18,568 nt of DNA. Source: an uncultured Blautia sp. GTDB lineage: Bacteria > Bacillota > Clostridia > Lachnospirales > Lachnospiraceae. The notes under the pieces are model-generated. The model saw only the letters and a program-made list of their open reading frames with translations. It was not told the DNA's origin and made no database searches. Shown piece by piece: positions 1-6,802 of the stretch (positions within the stretch are counted from its first letter, which is position 1; each line of letters begins with the position of its first letter). A program made the translations under genes and the position numbers. The stretch covers positions 1-18,568 of the forward strand of contig UQCM01000053.1 in the NCBI GenBank assembly GCA_900539525.1. Direction: 5' to 3'.

Positions 1-1
1 C

Positions 2-44
2 GTGTCTTATATCCCCATAGCTAAAGCTAGGGGTTTTACGACAC
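2..44 (-). mobile_element. IS200/IS605-type subterminal hairpin (element end)
   Basis: On the minus strand CCCCTAGCT and AGCTA-T-GGGG pair around a two-base loop and leave one unpaired T in the 3' arm. An outer GTGTC/GACAC pair (40-44 and 2-6) encloses it. An imperfect hairpin with a single extrahelical T is the recognition structure of HUH transposases of the IS200/IS605 family, and from memory this one is nearly the same as the IS608 end hairpin. Since no tnpA or tnpB is present to the right, the element would lie off the left edge. Alternative: a minus-strand reading frame starts at 64 (ATG, with GAGGAG five bases upstream) and stays open to base 1, so this may instead be the 5' end of an unrecognised gene. 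Confidence 0.45.
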
Positions 45-133
45 ATTTGATAATGTTCCAACATTTACTCCTCTCTTTTCCCGACTATGACTGATGTTTT
101 TCATGTGTGTTAAAAGTACTTTTGTATGATTCT

Positions 134-162
134 ATTATAATACTTGCCAGATAAAAAAACAA
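134..162 (-). promoter_or_regulatory. Minus-strand promoter reading toward the left edge
   Basis: TTGTTT (162-157), a 17-base spacer and TATAAT (139-134) form a near-consensus vegetative promoter on the minus strand. A perfect 12-bp palindrome, AAAAGTACTTTT (112-123), lies just after the expected start site and could be an operator. The promoter would drive whatever begins at 64 and runs off the window. Confidence 0.45.
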
Positions 163-213
163 CTAGATCAGAGAAGACAGGGAAGAGACAAATTTTTTCA
201 ACCGTATGGATGA

Positions 214-291
214 GGATACTCTCCGGCAGCTGTGGTCACTGTGATTCTGCTGTTTTTGCTGACCCCAAATGCCGAATATGCACCTGCATAG
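214..291 (+). pseudogene. C-terminal remnant of a membrane protein gene
   Basis: An open frame of 25 codons without a start ends at TAG 289-291. It encodes a hydrophobic stretch (VVTVILLFLL) and a short tail, and an ideal terminator follows ten bases later. This looks like the 3' end of a plus-strand gene whose body has been lost; nearby codons in another frame (NRMDEDTLRQLW, from about 197) suggest a frameshift as well. I cannot name the family. Confidence 0.3.
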
Positions 292-300
292 AATAAGAAG

Positions 301-329
301 GCACTCAATCAGTGGTTGAGTGCTTTTTT
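301..329 (+). terminator. Rho-independent terminator
   Basis: GCACTCAA (301-308) pairs perfectly with TTGAGTGC (316-323) around a seven-base loop and is followed by six T. It terminates the gene remnant ending at 291. The stop codon of the opposing XRE gene (305-307) lies inside the hairpin, so the two units converge tightly. Confidence 0.8.
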
Positions 330-550
330 GATGCGGGATAGGGCTTTTTATAATCTGTCCGGTTCAACAGATAATCCGTGCTGGTATTATGAAAAGCAGC
401 AATTTCAACTAATATCTCTAATGGAATGTTACTGTCGCCATTCTCATATCTTGAATACGTTCTTTGGGTTAAATTCAGCGCATGCGCAATCTTTTCCTGT
501 GTTAAAAAGCGGTCTTCACGTAAATTCCTGATACGTTCGTATTTCTGCAT
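305..550 (-). CDS. XRE-family helix-turn-helix regulator
   Basis: This 81-aa protein is almost entirely one HTH_3/Cro-C1 DNA-binding domain. IRNLREDRFLTQEKIAHAL is helix 1 with the start of the HTH, and LTQRTYSRYENGDSNIP is the recognition helix and following turn, with the usual YENG motif. LEILVEIAAFHNTSTDYLLNRTD is the standard C-terminal helical part. I chose ATG at 550 because AGGAGG (561-556) sits five bases upstream; longer in-frame extensions have no ribosome site. It likely represses a promoter nearby, perhaps its own, but the target cannot be read from the sequence. Small stand-alone XRE proteins of this kind are common in mobile regions, which fits the element ends around it. Confidence 0.85.
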   Translation of the reverse strand: MQKYERIRNLREDRFLTQEKIAHALNLTQRTYSRYENGDSNIPLEILVEIAAFHNTSTDYLLNRTDYKKPYPASKKHSTTD

Positions 551-614
551 GGTTGCCTCCTGTGATTTATGATTTAAAAAAAACCGGAATCTATTCAAAA
601 TCGTGACATGAAAC

Positions 615-643
615 ATTATAGAAAGGCGGGGAAGAAAAAATAA
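615..643 (-). promoter_or_regulatory. Probable promoter of the XRE gene
   Basis: A perfect TATAAT on the minus strand (620-615) lies about 65 bases upstream of the XRE start. The -35 region is poor (TTATTT at 643-638, 17-base spacing), so activity may be low or depend on a regulator. Confidence 0.4.
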
Positions 644-764
644 AAGATAGACATAAAACGTCTATAAATATGGGAAAAGAACAGAAGATTATCTTTATAA
701 TCAATGAGATTAGATAGAAGTGAGAAATTGTAAATGAAGAATTAGAATAGACAGAATGGTACTA

Positions 765-793
765 TTGACATTTAGACGAAATATGACTAAACT
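765..793 (+). promoter_or_regulatory. Possible promoter for the surface-protein genes
   Basis: TTGACA (765-770), 17 bases and TAAACT (788-793) on the plus strand. The -35 is perfect and the -10 is moderate. A transcript from here would run through the 157-bp inverted-repeat element before reaching the gene at 1011/1022. The remainder of 551-1010 shows only small AT-rich hairpins (for example GATTAT/ATAATC at 687-702). Confidence 0.35.
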
Positions 794-827
794 TAAAACT
801 GAAGGGAATCGTGGAAACATAAAACAA

Positions 828-984
828 TTGTAACTGTTCAGAGCCCATTCGGAAAACCGCCTCATTGAGGATTTCCTTTTGCGAATGTATGGTTTTCGCC
901 ACATAGATTTATAAGATTTGTCTTCAGTAAACAAGCTCTCCACGGCCAATATTTATCAATCTGCAAGGATCTGAACAGTTACAA
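828..984. mobile_element. 157-bp MITE-like element with 15-bp perfect terminal inverted repeats
   Basis: TTGTAACTGTTCAGA (828-842) and its exact reverse complement (970-984) bound 157 bp. The interior is partly open on the minus strand but shows no recognisable transposase motif. I see no clear target-site duplication in the flanking bases. A 12-base copy of the same terminal sequence occurs at 8931-8942. This is either a non-autonomous element or the two ends of an internally deleted insertion sequence; I cannot assign the family. Confidence 0.5.
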
Positions 985-1010
985 ATAATGAACGAAAGAG
1001 AGGGAAGATA

Positions 1011-1531
1011 ATGGAAAAAAAGTGAAAAGTATAAGGAAGCGTTTCAGATATCATCCGGTGACAGTTCTGGCAATGATGACAACGATGATTCCAGCAGTGA
1101 ACGTGAAGGTAAATGCGGAGGAAGTTCCTGTTTTGTCAAATCCTGCAATCGTGGGAAATCGTGAAATGGTGTCATTGCAGAATGTGACAAGGGATTGTGT
1201 GTGGTTTGGAAGCTATCCTCAGAGTGGGGTGAAAAAAGAGGATACTGAATATGCTGTTTTGCAGAGTTCACAGGGATGGGACAGCAGAAATGAAATTACG
1301 ATAGAAGGAGAAAGATACCGCAGAATGACGAGAGAGGATGCGACTGATGACAGCAGTGATGCATCTTCAGGCAGTAATTATAAATGGGAAGATAATGATA
1401 CCTGGCATTATTTTAAATATGAGCCAATCAAGTGGTGGGTACTGCAGGTAGATGGAAACCAGGTATTGCTTTTGTCGGATATGGTACTGGATGATCGGAA
1501 AGCAGGAAATATGGCAGAGTGGTCATCGTGA
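1011..1531 (+). pseudogene. Truncated exported DUF6273-like protein, start-proximal frame problem
   Basis: From GTG 1022 the frame gives 169 aa. A basic N-terminus and hydrophobic segment end in a signal-peptidase-like site (VNA-EE), followed by an exported domain with WFGSYPQS, YEPIKWWVL and VLLLSDMVLDDR. That series matches the N-terminal part of DUF6273 domains of Lachnospiraceae surface proteins (family recognition from memory). The domain stops soon after DDRK with a divergent tail and stop, so most of it is missing. The best ribosome site (AGGGAAG) fits ATG 1011, but that frame stops after four codons (M-E-K-K) in a run of seven A. An eighth A would join it to the long frame. The gene is therefore either broken twice or relies on GTG 1022, which has poor spacing. 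The C-type-lectin gene follows 28 bases downstream. Confidence 0.55.
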
Positions 1532-1558
1532 AATATAATATTCCAGGAGGATTTGCAA

Positions 1559-2872
1559 ATGAGAAGAAAGAAACAAATATACAAAATATTAGTATGGATA
1601 CTTAGCATAGTGATTATAGTTCCTTTATGTAATGTAGAAGGTTTTTTCGGTTATATCGAAAATTACGTTAAAGCAGATTCGAGTTATAATTTACCTGATG
1701 ACTATCCTGCTACAGGGCAGAGGTATTGGGTAGTTTTTAGAGAAGGTTCCAGAAACGACCGAATTGAGATGTCAACATGTGATATTGTTGGGAATGCTGA
1801 AAATGCATGGATAGAGTGGGATAAGGGGTTATACCTGAGAGATGGGAAATCTGAAAGTGGTTATAATCAGTACTGTTTAGACGGTGACACATGGATCCAA
1901 ATCGGAACATACCATTTATTTTCAGATCATGCCACATCGGTAATAGCCAGCAATTTGGATATATATAATGCATCTGGTGAGTTAGTATTGGCAAAGGCGA
2001 ATAACCCATACGGGAGTAGCGGCGTTTCTGAAGCCATTACCAGGATAGAAAATAATGGGCATATTTACCAGAGATATGATAAAGAGATGGATTGGTATGA
2101 TGCTAAAGGGTATTGCAGGTCATTAGGAGGACATTTAGTAACAATTACCAGTTATGATGAACAAAAAATAGTAGAAAAACTTCTTACCAGTAATTATTAT
2201 GAGAGTTACTGGATGGGAGCACAGGTGAATAATAATCAATGGTCATGGATTACAGGTGAAGTTTTTGGTTATACAAATTGGGCAGAAGGAGAACCTAATG
2301 ACCAGGAAGATGGTATGTGTCTGCAAATATATACCCGCAGTAGTGCAAGACATAAAACGGGTACTAAGGGGGAATGGGATGATACATGGCATGATGGTGA
2401 TCATGCTGACGGTATTACAGAACAGGGATTTATTTGTGAATGGGATTCAGTTGTTATTGGAAAAACCTACCAGGTAGGTCATGCGGTATATAAAGTCACA
2501 GGCACAAACAGCGTAAAATTTGTGGGTTTCAAAGGGGTGTTGGTCTCTTCAGTTACAATTCCAAACACTGTAATATTGAACGGCAATGTCTTCAGAGTCA
2601 CCTCGATTGCAACAGGGGCATTGAAGGGGCGTAAGAAACTCAAAACAGTTGTTATTGGAAAAAACGTAGAAACAATAGGTGAAAAGGCTTTCTATGGTTG
2701 TAAGGCGTTGAAGAAAATCAGTCTAAAGTCAATAAAGTTGAAAAAAATTGGTAAAAATGCACTCAAGGGTATCCACGCAAAAGCAACGATTAAAGTACCA
2801 AAGGCAAAACTAAAAGCCTACACGAAACTGCTGAAGAAGGGGCAGGGAAAACAGGTTAAGATTAAGGAGTAG
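1559..2872 (+). CDS. Secreted C-type lectin domain / LRR_5 protein
   Basis: This 437-aa exported protein has a basic start and a hydrophobic helix (residues 8-24) as signal or anchor. An N-terminal region I do not recognise spans about 40-160. A C-type lectin-like domain spans about 166-295: WYDAKGYCRSLGGHLVTI, YWMGA, the EPN motif at 245-247, WDD at 273-275 and the closing FICEW. EPN with a downstream WD(D) is the calcium-dependent, mannose-type sugar-binding signature in this fold. The C-terminus (about 303-437) is a lysine-rich BspA/LRR_5 region (VTSIATGALKG, IGEKAFYGCKALKKI). ATG 1559 is preferred because AGGAGG (1545-1550) is eight bases upstream; the in-frame TTG at 1553 is too close. 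A role in glycan binding at the cell surface or outside is inference. No LPXTG motif is present. Confidence 0.85.
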   Translation: MRRKKQIYKILVWILSIVIIVPLCNVEGFFGYIENYVKADSSYNLPDDYPATGQRYWVVFREGSRNDRIEMSTCDIVGNAENAWIEWDKGLYLRDGKSESGYNQYCLDGDTWIQIGTYHLFSDHATSVIASNLDIYNASGELVLAKANNPYGSSGVSEAITRIENNGHIYQRYDKEMDWYDAKGYCRSLGGHLVTITSYDEQKIVEKLLTSNYYESYWMGAQVNNNQWSWITGEVFGYTNWAEGEPNDQEDGMCLQIYTRSSARHKTGTKGEWDDTWHDGDHADGITEQGFICEWDSVVIGKTYQVGHAVYKVTGTNSVKFVGFKGVLVSSVTIPNTVILNGNVFRVTSIATGALKGRKKLKTVVIGKNVETIGEKAFYGCKALKKISLKSIKLKKIGKNALKGIHAKATIKVPKAKLKAYTKLLKKGQGKQVKIKE

Positions 2873-2882
2873 CAATTAACAA

Positions 2883-2911
2883 TTGTCTTTTGTATAAGTT
2901 TGTAATATGAT
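2883..2911 (+). promoter_or_regulatory. Promoter-like sequence running into the hairpin arm
   Basis: TTGTCT (2883-2888), 17 bases and TATGAT (2906-2911). The -10 lies within the left arm of the hairpin at 2902-2944, so any transcript would begin inside the hairpin. It could supply the ATPase gene at 3068. Weak evidence. Confidence 0.25.
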
Positions 2912-2944
2912 AAAACCACCCATAGGGTGGTTTTATCATATTAC
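2902..2944. terminator. Perfect 20-bp stem, probable bidirectional terminator
   Basis: Bases 2902-2921 and 2925-2944 are exact reverse complements around a three-base ATA loop. The core AAAACCACCC/GGGTGGTTTT is a classical terminator working on either strand. The outer ten pairs (GTAATATGAT/ATCATATTAC) make it much longer than an ordinary terminator. It lies 30 bases after the lectin-gene stop. Confidence 0.75.
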
Positions 2945-3067
2945 AGGAGAAATATATGGGTACGAAAGATTCACAGAATGTAAATCGTTTACAACACATT
3001 TTCAATTTGATTAGAAAACCGCTATATCAGGAAAAAGCCTCGGTATCGTGTTTTTTGGAGGTGTATT

Positions 3068-4771
3068 ATGGGAAGGACAGTTGGGATCGGAATACAGAGT
3101 TTTGATAAGATGATAGAAAACCATTGTTTTTACGTAGATAAGACAGATTTTATCCGGGAATGGTGGGAGAGCAGGGACGATGTGACGCTGATCACCCGTC
3201 CGCGCCGCTTCGGGAAGACCCTGAACATGAGCATGGTAGAGCAGTTCTTCTCCATTGATTACGCAGGACGGGGAGATCTGTTTGAGGGGCTTTCCATCTG
3301 GGAAGATGAGAAGTACAGGCAGATGCAGGGAACATGGCCGGTCATCAGTCTGTCTTTTGCCAGGGTGAAAGAGCCGGATTTTATCGGAACCAGGGAAAAA
3401 ATCTGTGAGATTCTGAGAAATCTGTATGTCAAATACTCCTTTTTAATGGAAAGTGAGGTAATGACAAAGGCGGACAGAGCATTTTTTGACAGGATGCTGT
3501 CAATGGAGATCCGTAACACGGATGCTACATCGGCACTTTACCAGTTATCAGGTTTCCTTTCCCGTCATTATGGAAAAGAAGTAATCATTCTTCTGGATGA
3601 GTATGATACTCCCATGCAGGAGGCATATGTAGATGGCTACTGGGATGAGCTGGTGGCTTTTACCAGAAGTCTGTTCAACTCCACTTTCAAGACGAACCCG
3701 TATCTGGAGCGCGGGATCATGACAGGAATTACAAGAGTGAGTAAGGAATCTGTCTTCTCGGACTTAAATAACCTGAAGGTGGTAACCACTACGTCAGATG
3801 AATATGCCACATCTTTTGGATTTACGGAGCAGGAGGTATTGGCGGCGCTTAAGGAGTGTGGTCTGGAAGATGAGCAGGAAGGTGTCAGGCAGTGGTATGA
3901 CGGCTTTGTTTTTGGAAGCCACAGGGACATTTACAATCCCTGGTCCATTCTGAATTTTCTGGACACGGGGATATTGACGACTTACTGGGCAAATACCAGC
4001 TCCAACAGCCTGGTGAACAAACTGATCCGGGAAGGAGACGGCGAGGTAAAGACATCGTTTGAGGCACTGCTCCGGGGTGAGGTGATCCGCTGCCCGATCG
4101 ATGAGCAGATCGTATATGACCGGCTCGATGAAAGTGAATCCGCTGTCTGGAGTCTGCTGCTTGCCAGCGGTTATCTTAAAGTATGCGGATATGAACGTCC
4201 GACGGCATTCGGGTTCGGAAAGGAATTACAGTATGAGTTAAGCATCACGAACGGGGAAGTGCTGGATATGTTTTACAACATGGTGCGTGGCTGGTTCCGC
4301 CCGGTAAAGAGATACTATAATGGCTTTGTGAAAGCTCTCCTGGATGGAGATGTAGAGGCGATGAACGAGTACATGAACCGGGTGGCATTGCAGAGCTTCA
4401 GCTACTTTGATACGGGAACAAGCCCGTCAGAAGAAGGACCGGAGCGTTTTTATCATGGATTTGTGCTGGGGCTCCTGGTGGAGCTGTCAGAGGAATATGT
4501 CACAACCTCCAACCGGGAAAGCGGGTTTGGAAGATATGATGTGATGCTCGAGCCAGGAGACCGGGAGAAGGATGCCATGATACTGGAATTTAAAGTGTAC
4601 AATCCAAGAAAAGAGGGCAAGCTTGATGATACCCTGCAGGCTGCTCTTACCCAAATCGAAGAGAAGCAGTATGAAGCAGCTCTTGTGGCCAGAGGGATTC
4701 CAAAAGAACATATTCACAAGTATGGATTTGCTTTTCAGGGGAAGAACGTTCTGATCGGGAAGAGGGATTAG
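3068..4771 (+). CDS. AAA-ATPase-like protein with C-terminal PD-(D/E)XK nuclease domain
   Basis: This 567-aa protein has the AAA-ATPase_like (PF09820) plus PDDEXK_9/DUF1703 (PF08011) architecture. The N-terminal signature FYVDKT (21-26) and Walker A-like RPRRFGKT (44-51) are followed by Walker B LLDEYD (175-180) and TGITRVSKESVFSDLNN, typical of the family. The C-terminal part shows the nuclease core: D491 in GRYDVML, then E507 and K509 in ILEFKV, then the QI..KQY helix. Length is normal and all key residues are present. The start has GGAGGTG a few bases upstream, and the gene is monocistronic between two terminators. These genes occur in many diverged copies in gut Bacteroidetes and Clostridia; their biological role is not settled. 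Defence or selfish-element functions are speculation. Confidence 0.9.
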   Translation: MGRTVGIGIQSFDKMIENHCFYVDKTDFIREWWESRDDVTLITRPRRFGKTLNMSMVEQFFSIDYAGRGDLFEGLSIWEDEKYRQMQGTWPVISLSFARVKEPDFIGTREKICEILRNLYVKYSFLMESEVMTKADRAFFDRMLSMEIRNTDATSALYQLSGFLSRHYGKEVIILLDEYDTPMQEAYVDGYWDELVAFTRSLFNSTFKTNPYLERGIMTGITRVSKESVFSDLNNLKVVTTTSDEYATSFGFTEQEVLAALKECGLEDEQEGVRQWYDGFVFGSHRDIYNPWSILNFLDTGILTTYWANTSSNSLVNKLIREGDGEVKTSFEALLRGEVIRCPIDEQIVYDRLDESESAVWSLLLASGYLKVCGYERPTAFGFGKELQYELSITNGEVLDMFYNMVRGWFRPVKRYYNGFVKALLDGDVEAMNEYMNRVALQSFSYFDTGTSPSEEGPERFYHGFVLGLLVELSEEYVTTSNRESGFGRYDVMLEPGDREKDAMILEFKVYNPRKEGKLDDTLQAALTQIEEKQYEAALVARGIPKEHIHKYGFAFQGKNVLIGKRD

Positions 4772-4778
4772 GATTATT

Positions 4779-4822
4779 AAAAAAGGACATTCAATCATGA
4801 AAATGGTTGCGTGCCTTTTTTT
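4779..4822 (+). terminator. Rho-independent terminator after the ATPase gene
   Basis: An imperfect stem (AAAAAAGG...CCTTTTTTT, with inner CAATCAT/ATGGTTG pairs including G-T wobbles) ends in seven T, eight bases after the stop codon. The A-rich left arm means it may also work on the minus strand. Confidence 0.7.
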
Positions 4823-4843
4823 ATAGAAAACCTGAGAGTAGCA

Positions 4844-4879
4844 GTGCGAGATTATGCAGTATGCATAATCTCTGTGCAC
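4844..4879. repeat. Palindrome upstream of dinB
   Basis: GAGATTATGC (4848-4857) and GCATAATCTC (4863-4872) form a perfect 10-bp stem over a five-base loop. It extends with GTGC/GCAC (4844-4847 and 4876-4879) across a three-base bulge. There is no T run, so it is not a plain terminator. Confidence 0.6.
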
Positions 4880-4889
4880 CGTAAAACGT

Positions 4890-4916
4890 GTTACTGGTCA
4901 AGGAGTGAACAGTGAC
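4890..4916. repeat. 27-bp palindromic repeat, copy A
   Basis: GTTACTGGTCA and TGAACAGTGAC flank AGGAG, forming an imperfect palindrome. It matches 22 of 27 positions with a second copy at 6616-6642, so the dinB gene and its downstream neighbour are bracketed by related repeats in the same orientation. Confidence 0.55.
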
Positions 4917-4955
4917 TGCGCACTCGCATGCCTGGAAGATAACAAATATTCCCTC

Positions 4956-4984
4956 TTGAAATCGAACAAATGTTCTTGTATAAT
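4956..4984 (+). promoter_or_regulatory. SOS promoter with LexA (DinR) box for dinB
   Basis: TTGAAA (4956-4961), a 17-base spacer and a perfect TATAAT (4979-4984). The spacer contains CGAACAAATGTTCT (4963-4976), which fits the Gram-positive LexA/DinR operator CGAAC-N4-GTTC. LexA bound there would cover the core promoter, so the genes from 5008 should be induced by DNA damage. AAGGAGG (4994-5000) is the dinB ribosome site. Confidence 0.85.
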
Positions 4985-5007
4985 GTAAGGCATAAGGAGG
5001 ATCATAG

Positions 5008-6270
5008 ATGAACAGGGTTATCTTTCATATTGATGTCAATTCTGCTTTTCTGAGCTGGGAGGCAGTTTACCGGTTGTATCATCTGGGAGGCAGGGTGGAT
5101 CTGCGCGAGGAGGTTGCTGCGGTCGGTGGAGATATGGCTATGAGGCACGGCATCATCCTGGCCAAATCGATCCCGGCCAAAAAGTATGGGATAAAGACCG
5201 GCGAGAGTATTGTCGAGGCCAGACAGAAGTGTCCGCAGCTTATGCTGGTGCCTCCGAATTATCATTTGTATGACGAGTGTTCCAGGGCATTTATGGAGAT
5301 TCTTCGGCAGTATTCTCCGGAGGTGGAGCAGTATTCGGTGGACGAGGCATTTATCGATATGTCAGGCACGATACAGCTCTGGGGAGAACCGGAAGCTGTT
5401 GCCGATCGGATACGGGAACAGATCAGACGGGAGCTTGGATTTACCGTAAATATCGGTGTATCTGAGAATAAGCTGCTGGCTAAGATGGCCGGTGACTTTC
5501 AGAAGCCTGACCGGACGCATACCCTGTGGAAGAATGAGATAGAAAAGAAAATGTGGCCTCTTCCGGTATCCGATCTCTTTTTTGTGGGAAGGGCAACCGC
5601 CAGGAAGCTGTTCGCCCTTGGCATCCGCACGATCGGCGATCTGGCAAAGGCAGATCCGGATATGCTGAAGAGTCATCTGAAGAAACAGGGAGAAGTGATC
5701 TGGGGATTTGCCAATGGAATCGATGTGTCTGTGGTGGAACCGGAAGCACCGGCTGCAAAGGGATACGGAAACAGTACAACGATTGCCTTTGATGTGTGTG
5801 ACGCGTCGACTGCCAGGCTGGTACTTCTGTCACTGGCGGAAACGGTGGGAGCCAGGCTGCGGGAGGCAGGAGTGCGTGCGGAAGTGATCGCTGTAGGGAT
5901 CAAAAGCTTTGATCTCAGATATGCCAGTCATCAGTTGACCCTGCAGAATGCTACCAGTATCACCCTTGAGATCTACAAATATGCCTGCCGGTTGTTTGAC
6001 GAGCTGTGGGATGGCACGCCGATCCGTCATCTCGGGATCCATACCGGACGCATCAGGGACGGTATGAACATGAGGCAGGTCGATATGTTTGACGATACCG
6101 ATTATGAAAAGCTTGCAAAGCTGGATGCGGCGGTAGACGGGATCCGGAAGAGATACGGGAACGATTCCATGAAGCGGGCAGCATTTGTGGGAAGCCGGAT
6201 CGACCATATCGGAGGCGGCATCAGCCGGGAAAAGCGGACGGTTGACTACACAAAGGTAAAGATAGATTAG
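5008..6270 (+). CDS. dinB: Y-family DNA polymerase (DinB/UmuC-type, error-prone)
   Basis: This 420-aa translesion polymerase has catalytic acidic residues D9 (FHIDVNS) and D112/E113 (YSVDEAFID). F14 is in the steric-gate position that excludes ribonucleotides. The palm/fingers include GIKTGESIVEARQKCP, and the thumb helix-hairpin-helix lies around LFFVGRATARKLFALGIRTIGDLA. The C-terminal little finger carries QVDMF (357-361), which fits a beta-clamp-binding motif. It inserts nucleotides opposite damaged template bases. The LexA box in its promoter shows SOS control. The next gene starts 14 bases after the stop, so both are probably co-transcribed. Length is slightly above E. coli Pol IV and close to Firmicute UmuC-like proteins. 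Whether to call it Pol IV or UmuC/Pol V-like cannot be settled from sequence alone. Confidence 0.93.
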   Translation: MNRVIFHIDVNSAFLSWEAVYRLYHLGGRVDLREEVAAVGGDMAMRHGIILAKSIPAKKYGIKTGESIVEARQKCPQLMLVPPNYHLYDECSRAFMEILRQYSPEVEQYSVDEAFIDMSGTIQLWGEPEAVADRIREQIRRELGFTVNIGVSENKLLAKMAGDFQKPDRTHTLWKNEIEKKMWPLPVSDLFFVGRATARKLFALGIRTIGDLAKADPDMLKSHLKKQGEVIWGFANGIDVSVVEPEAPAAKGYGNSTTIAFDVCDASTARLVLLSLAETVGARLREAGVRAEVIAVGIKSFDLRYASHQLTLQNATSITLEIYKYACRLFDELWDGTPIRHLGIHTGRIRDGMNMRQVDMFDDTDYEKLAKLDAAVDGIRKRYGNDSMKRAAFVGSRIDHIGGGISREKRTVDYTKVKID

Positions 6271-6283
6271 GAAGGAGGTATGT

Positions 6284-6613
6284 ATGGGGTTTGTTGTGAG
6301 TTCCGGCTCAGAAATAGCAGAAGAGAAAGGAATCACGGGGCACTGGCAGAAAGTCGCTGTGGACTGCTGGTTTACATCGACGGGCAGGGTCATGCCCCGA
6401 CTGGTAAAGTACGAGGACGATGATGGCTGTATTCAGGTGTTGCGGGATATTCATATCATCAGCCAGGAACAGAAGAAGTATGCGGGAATCTATTGTCAGC
6501 GTTTTGACTGCAGGACCATTGTGGATGACAGAGTATATGATTTTATCCTGTTGTATCATATACGGGAACATACGTGGGACATGATACGGCCGGATTATGA
6601 ACACAGAGAGTAG
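6284..6613 (+). CDS. Unrecognised 109-aa protein, SOS operon partner of dinB
   Basis: A strong ribosome site (AAGGAGGT, 6272-6279) precedes ATG 6284, and the gene begins 14 bases after the dinB stop, so it should be part of the LexA-controlled transcript. The protein has no signal peptide, membrane segment or cysteine cluster. Visible blocks are GHWQKVAVDCWFTSTGRVMP, LVKYEDDDGCI, then an alternating YAGIYCQRFDC/DDRVYDFILLYHI pattern that suggests a small beta-rich fold. I do not recognise the family. Its position between a translesion polymerase and an SRAP protein suggests a role in damage tolerance, for example as a polymerase accessory factor; that is inference from context only. Confidence 0.8.
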   Translation: MGFVVSSGSEIAEEKGITGHWQKVAVDCWFTSTGRVMPRLVKYEDDDGCIQVLRDIHIISQEQKKYAGIYCQRFDCRTIVDDRVYDFILLYHIREHTWDMIRPDYEHRE

Positions 6614-6615
6614 TA

Positions 6616-6642
6616 GTTACTGCTCACGGAGTAAACAGGAAC
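6616..6642. repeat. 27-bp palindromic repeat, copy B
   Basis: This diverged second copy of the repeat at 4890-4916 differs at five of 27 positions and has the arms GTTACTGCTCA/TAAACAGGAAC. It begins three bases after the stop of the 109-aa gene. A weak stem CGGGAA (6642-6647)/TTCCCG (6665-6670) follows without a T run. No LexA box or clear promoter was found in 6614-6802 ahead of the SRAP gene. Confidence 0.5.
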
Positions 6643-6802
6643 GGGAATGATTGAGAAAAATAAGTTCCCGGCGGGTGTAGTGTGCCAGACTCGCAGTAAG
6701 CAGGTATGCAGCTGGTCAGAATCTATCTGAGCGGGCTATGCGGTAAGAGTATGATGGAAGGCAGGGAATACAGAAGTCTGATAGAAAGGAAGTAAGACAG
6801 AA

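Noticed and set aside
710..949. 79-aa minus-strand ORF within the 157-bp element and its flank
   Set aside because: It crosses the element boundary, has no ribosome site and shows no recognisable domain; I kept the element but not a gene.
2956..3105. 50-codon ORF with an AGGAG ribosome site ahead of the ATPase gene
   Set aside because: It runs out of frame into the start of the ATPase gene, which has its own ribosome site; it has no protein-like features beyond chance.
5210..5903. Overlapping ORFs on both strands inside dinB
   Set aside because: They are shadows of a clearly coding polymerase frame with all family motifs intact.
6614..6802. Search for a second LexA box ahead of the SRAP gene
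   Set aside because: GGAAC and GTTCC occur but 20 or more bases apart; no CGAAC-N4-GTTC-type site was found.
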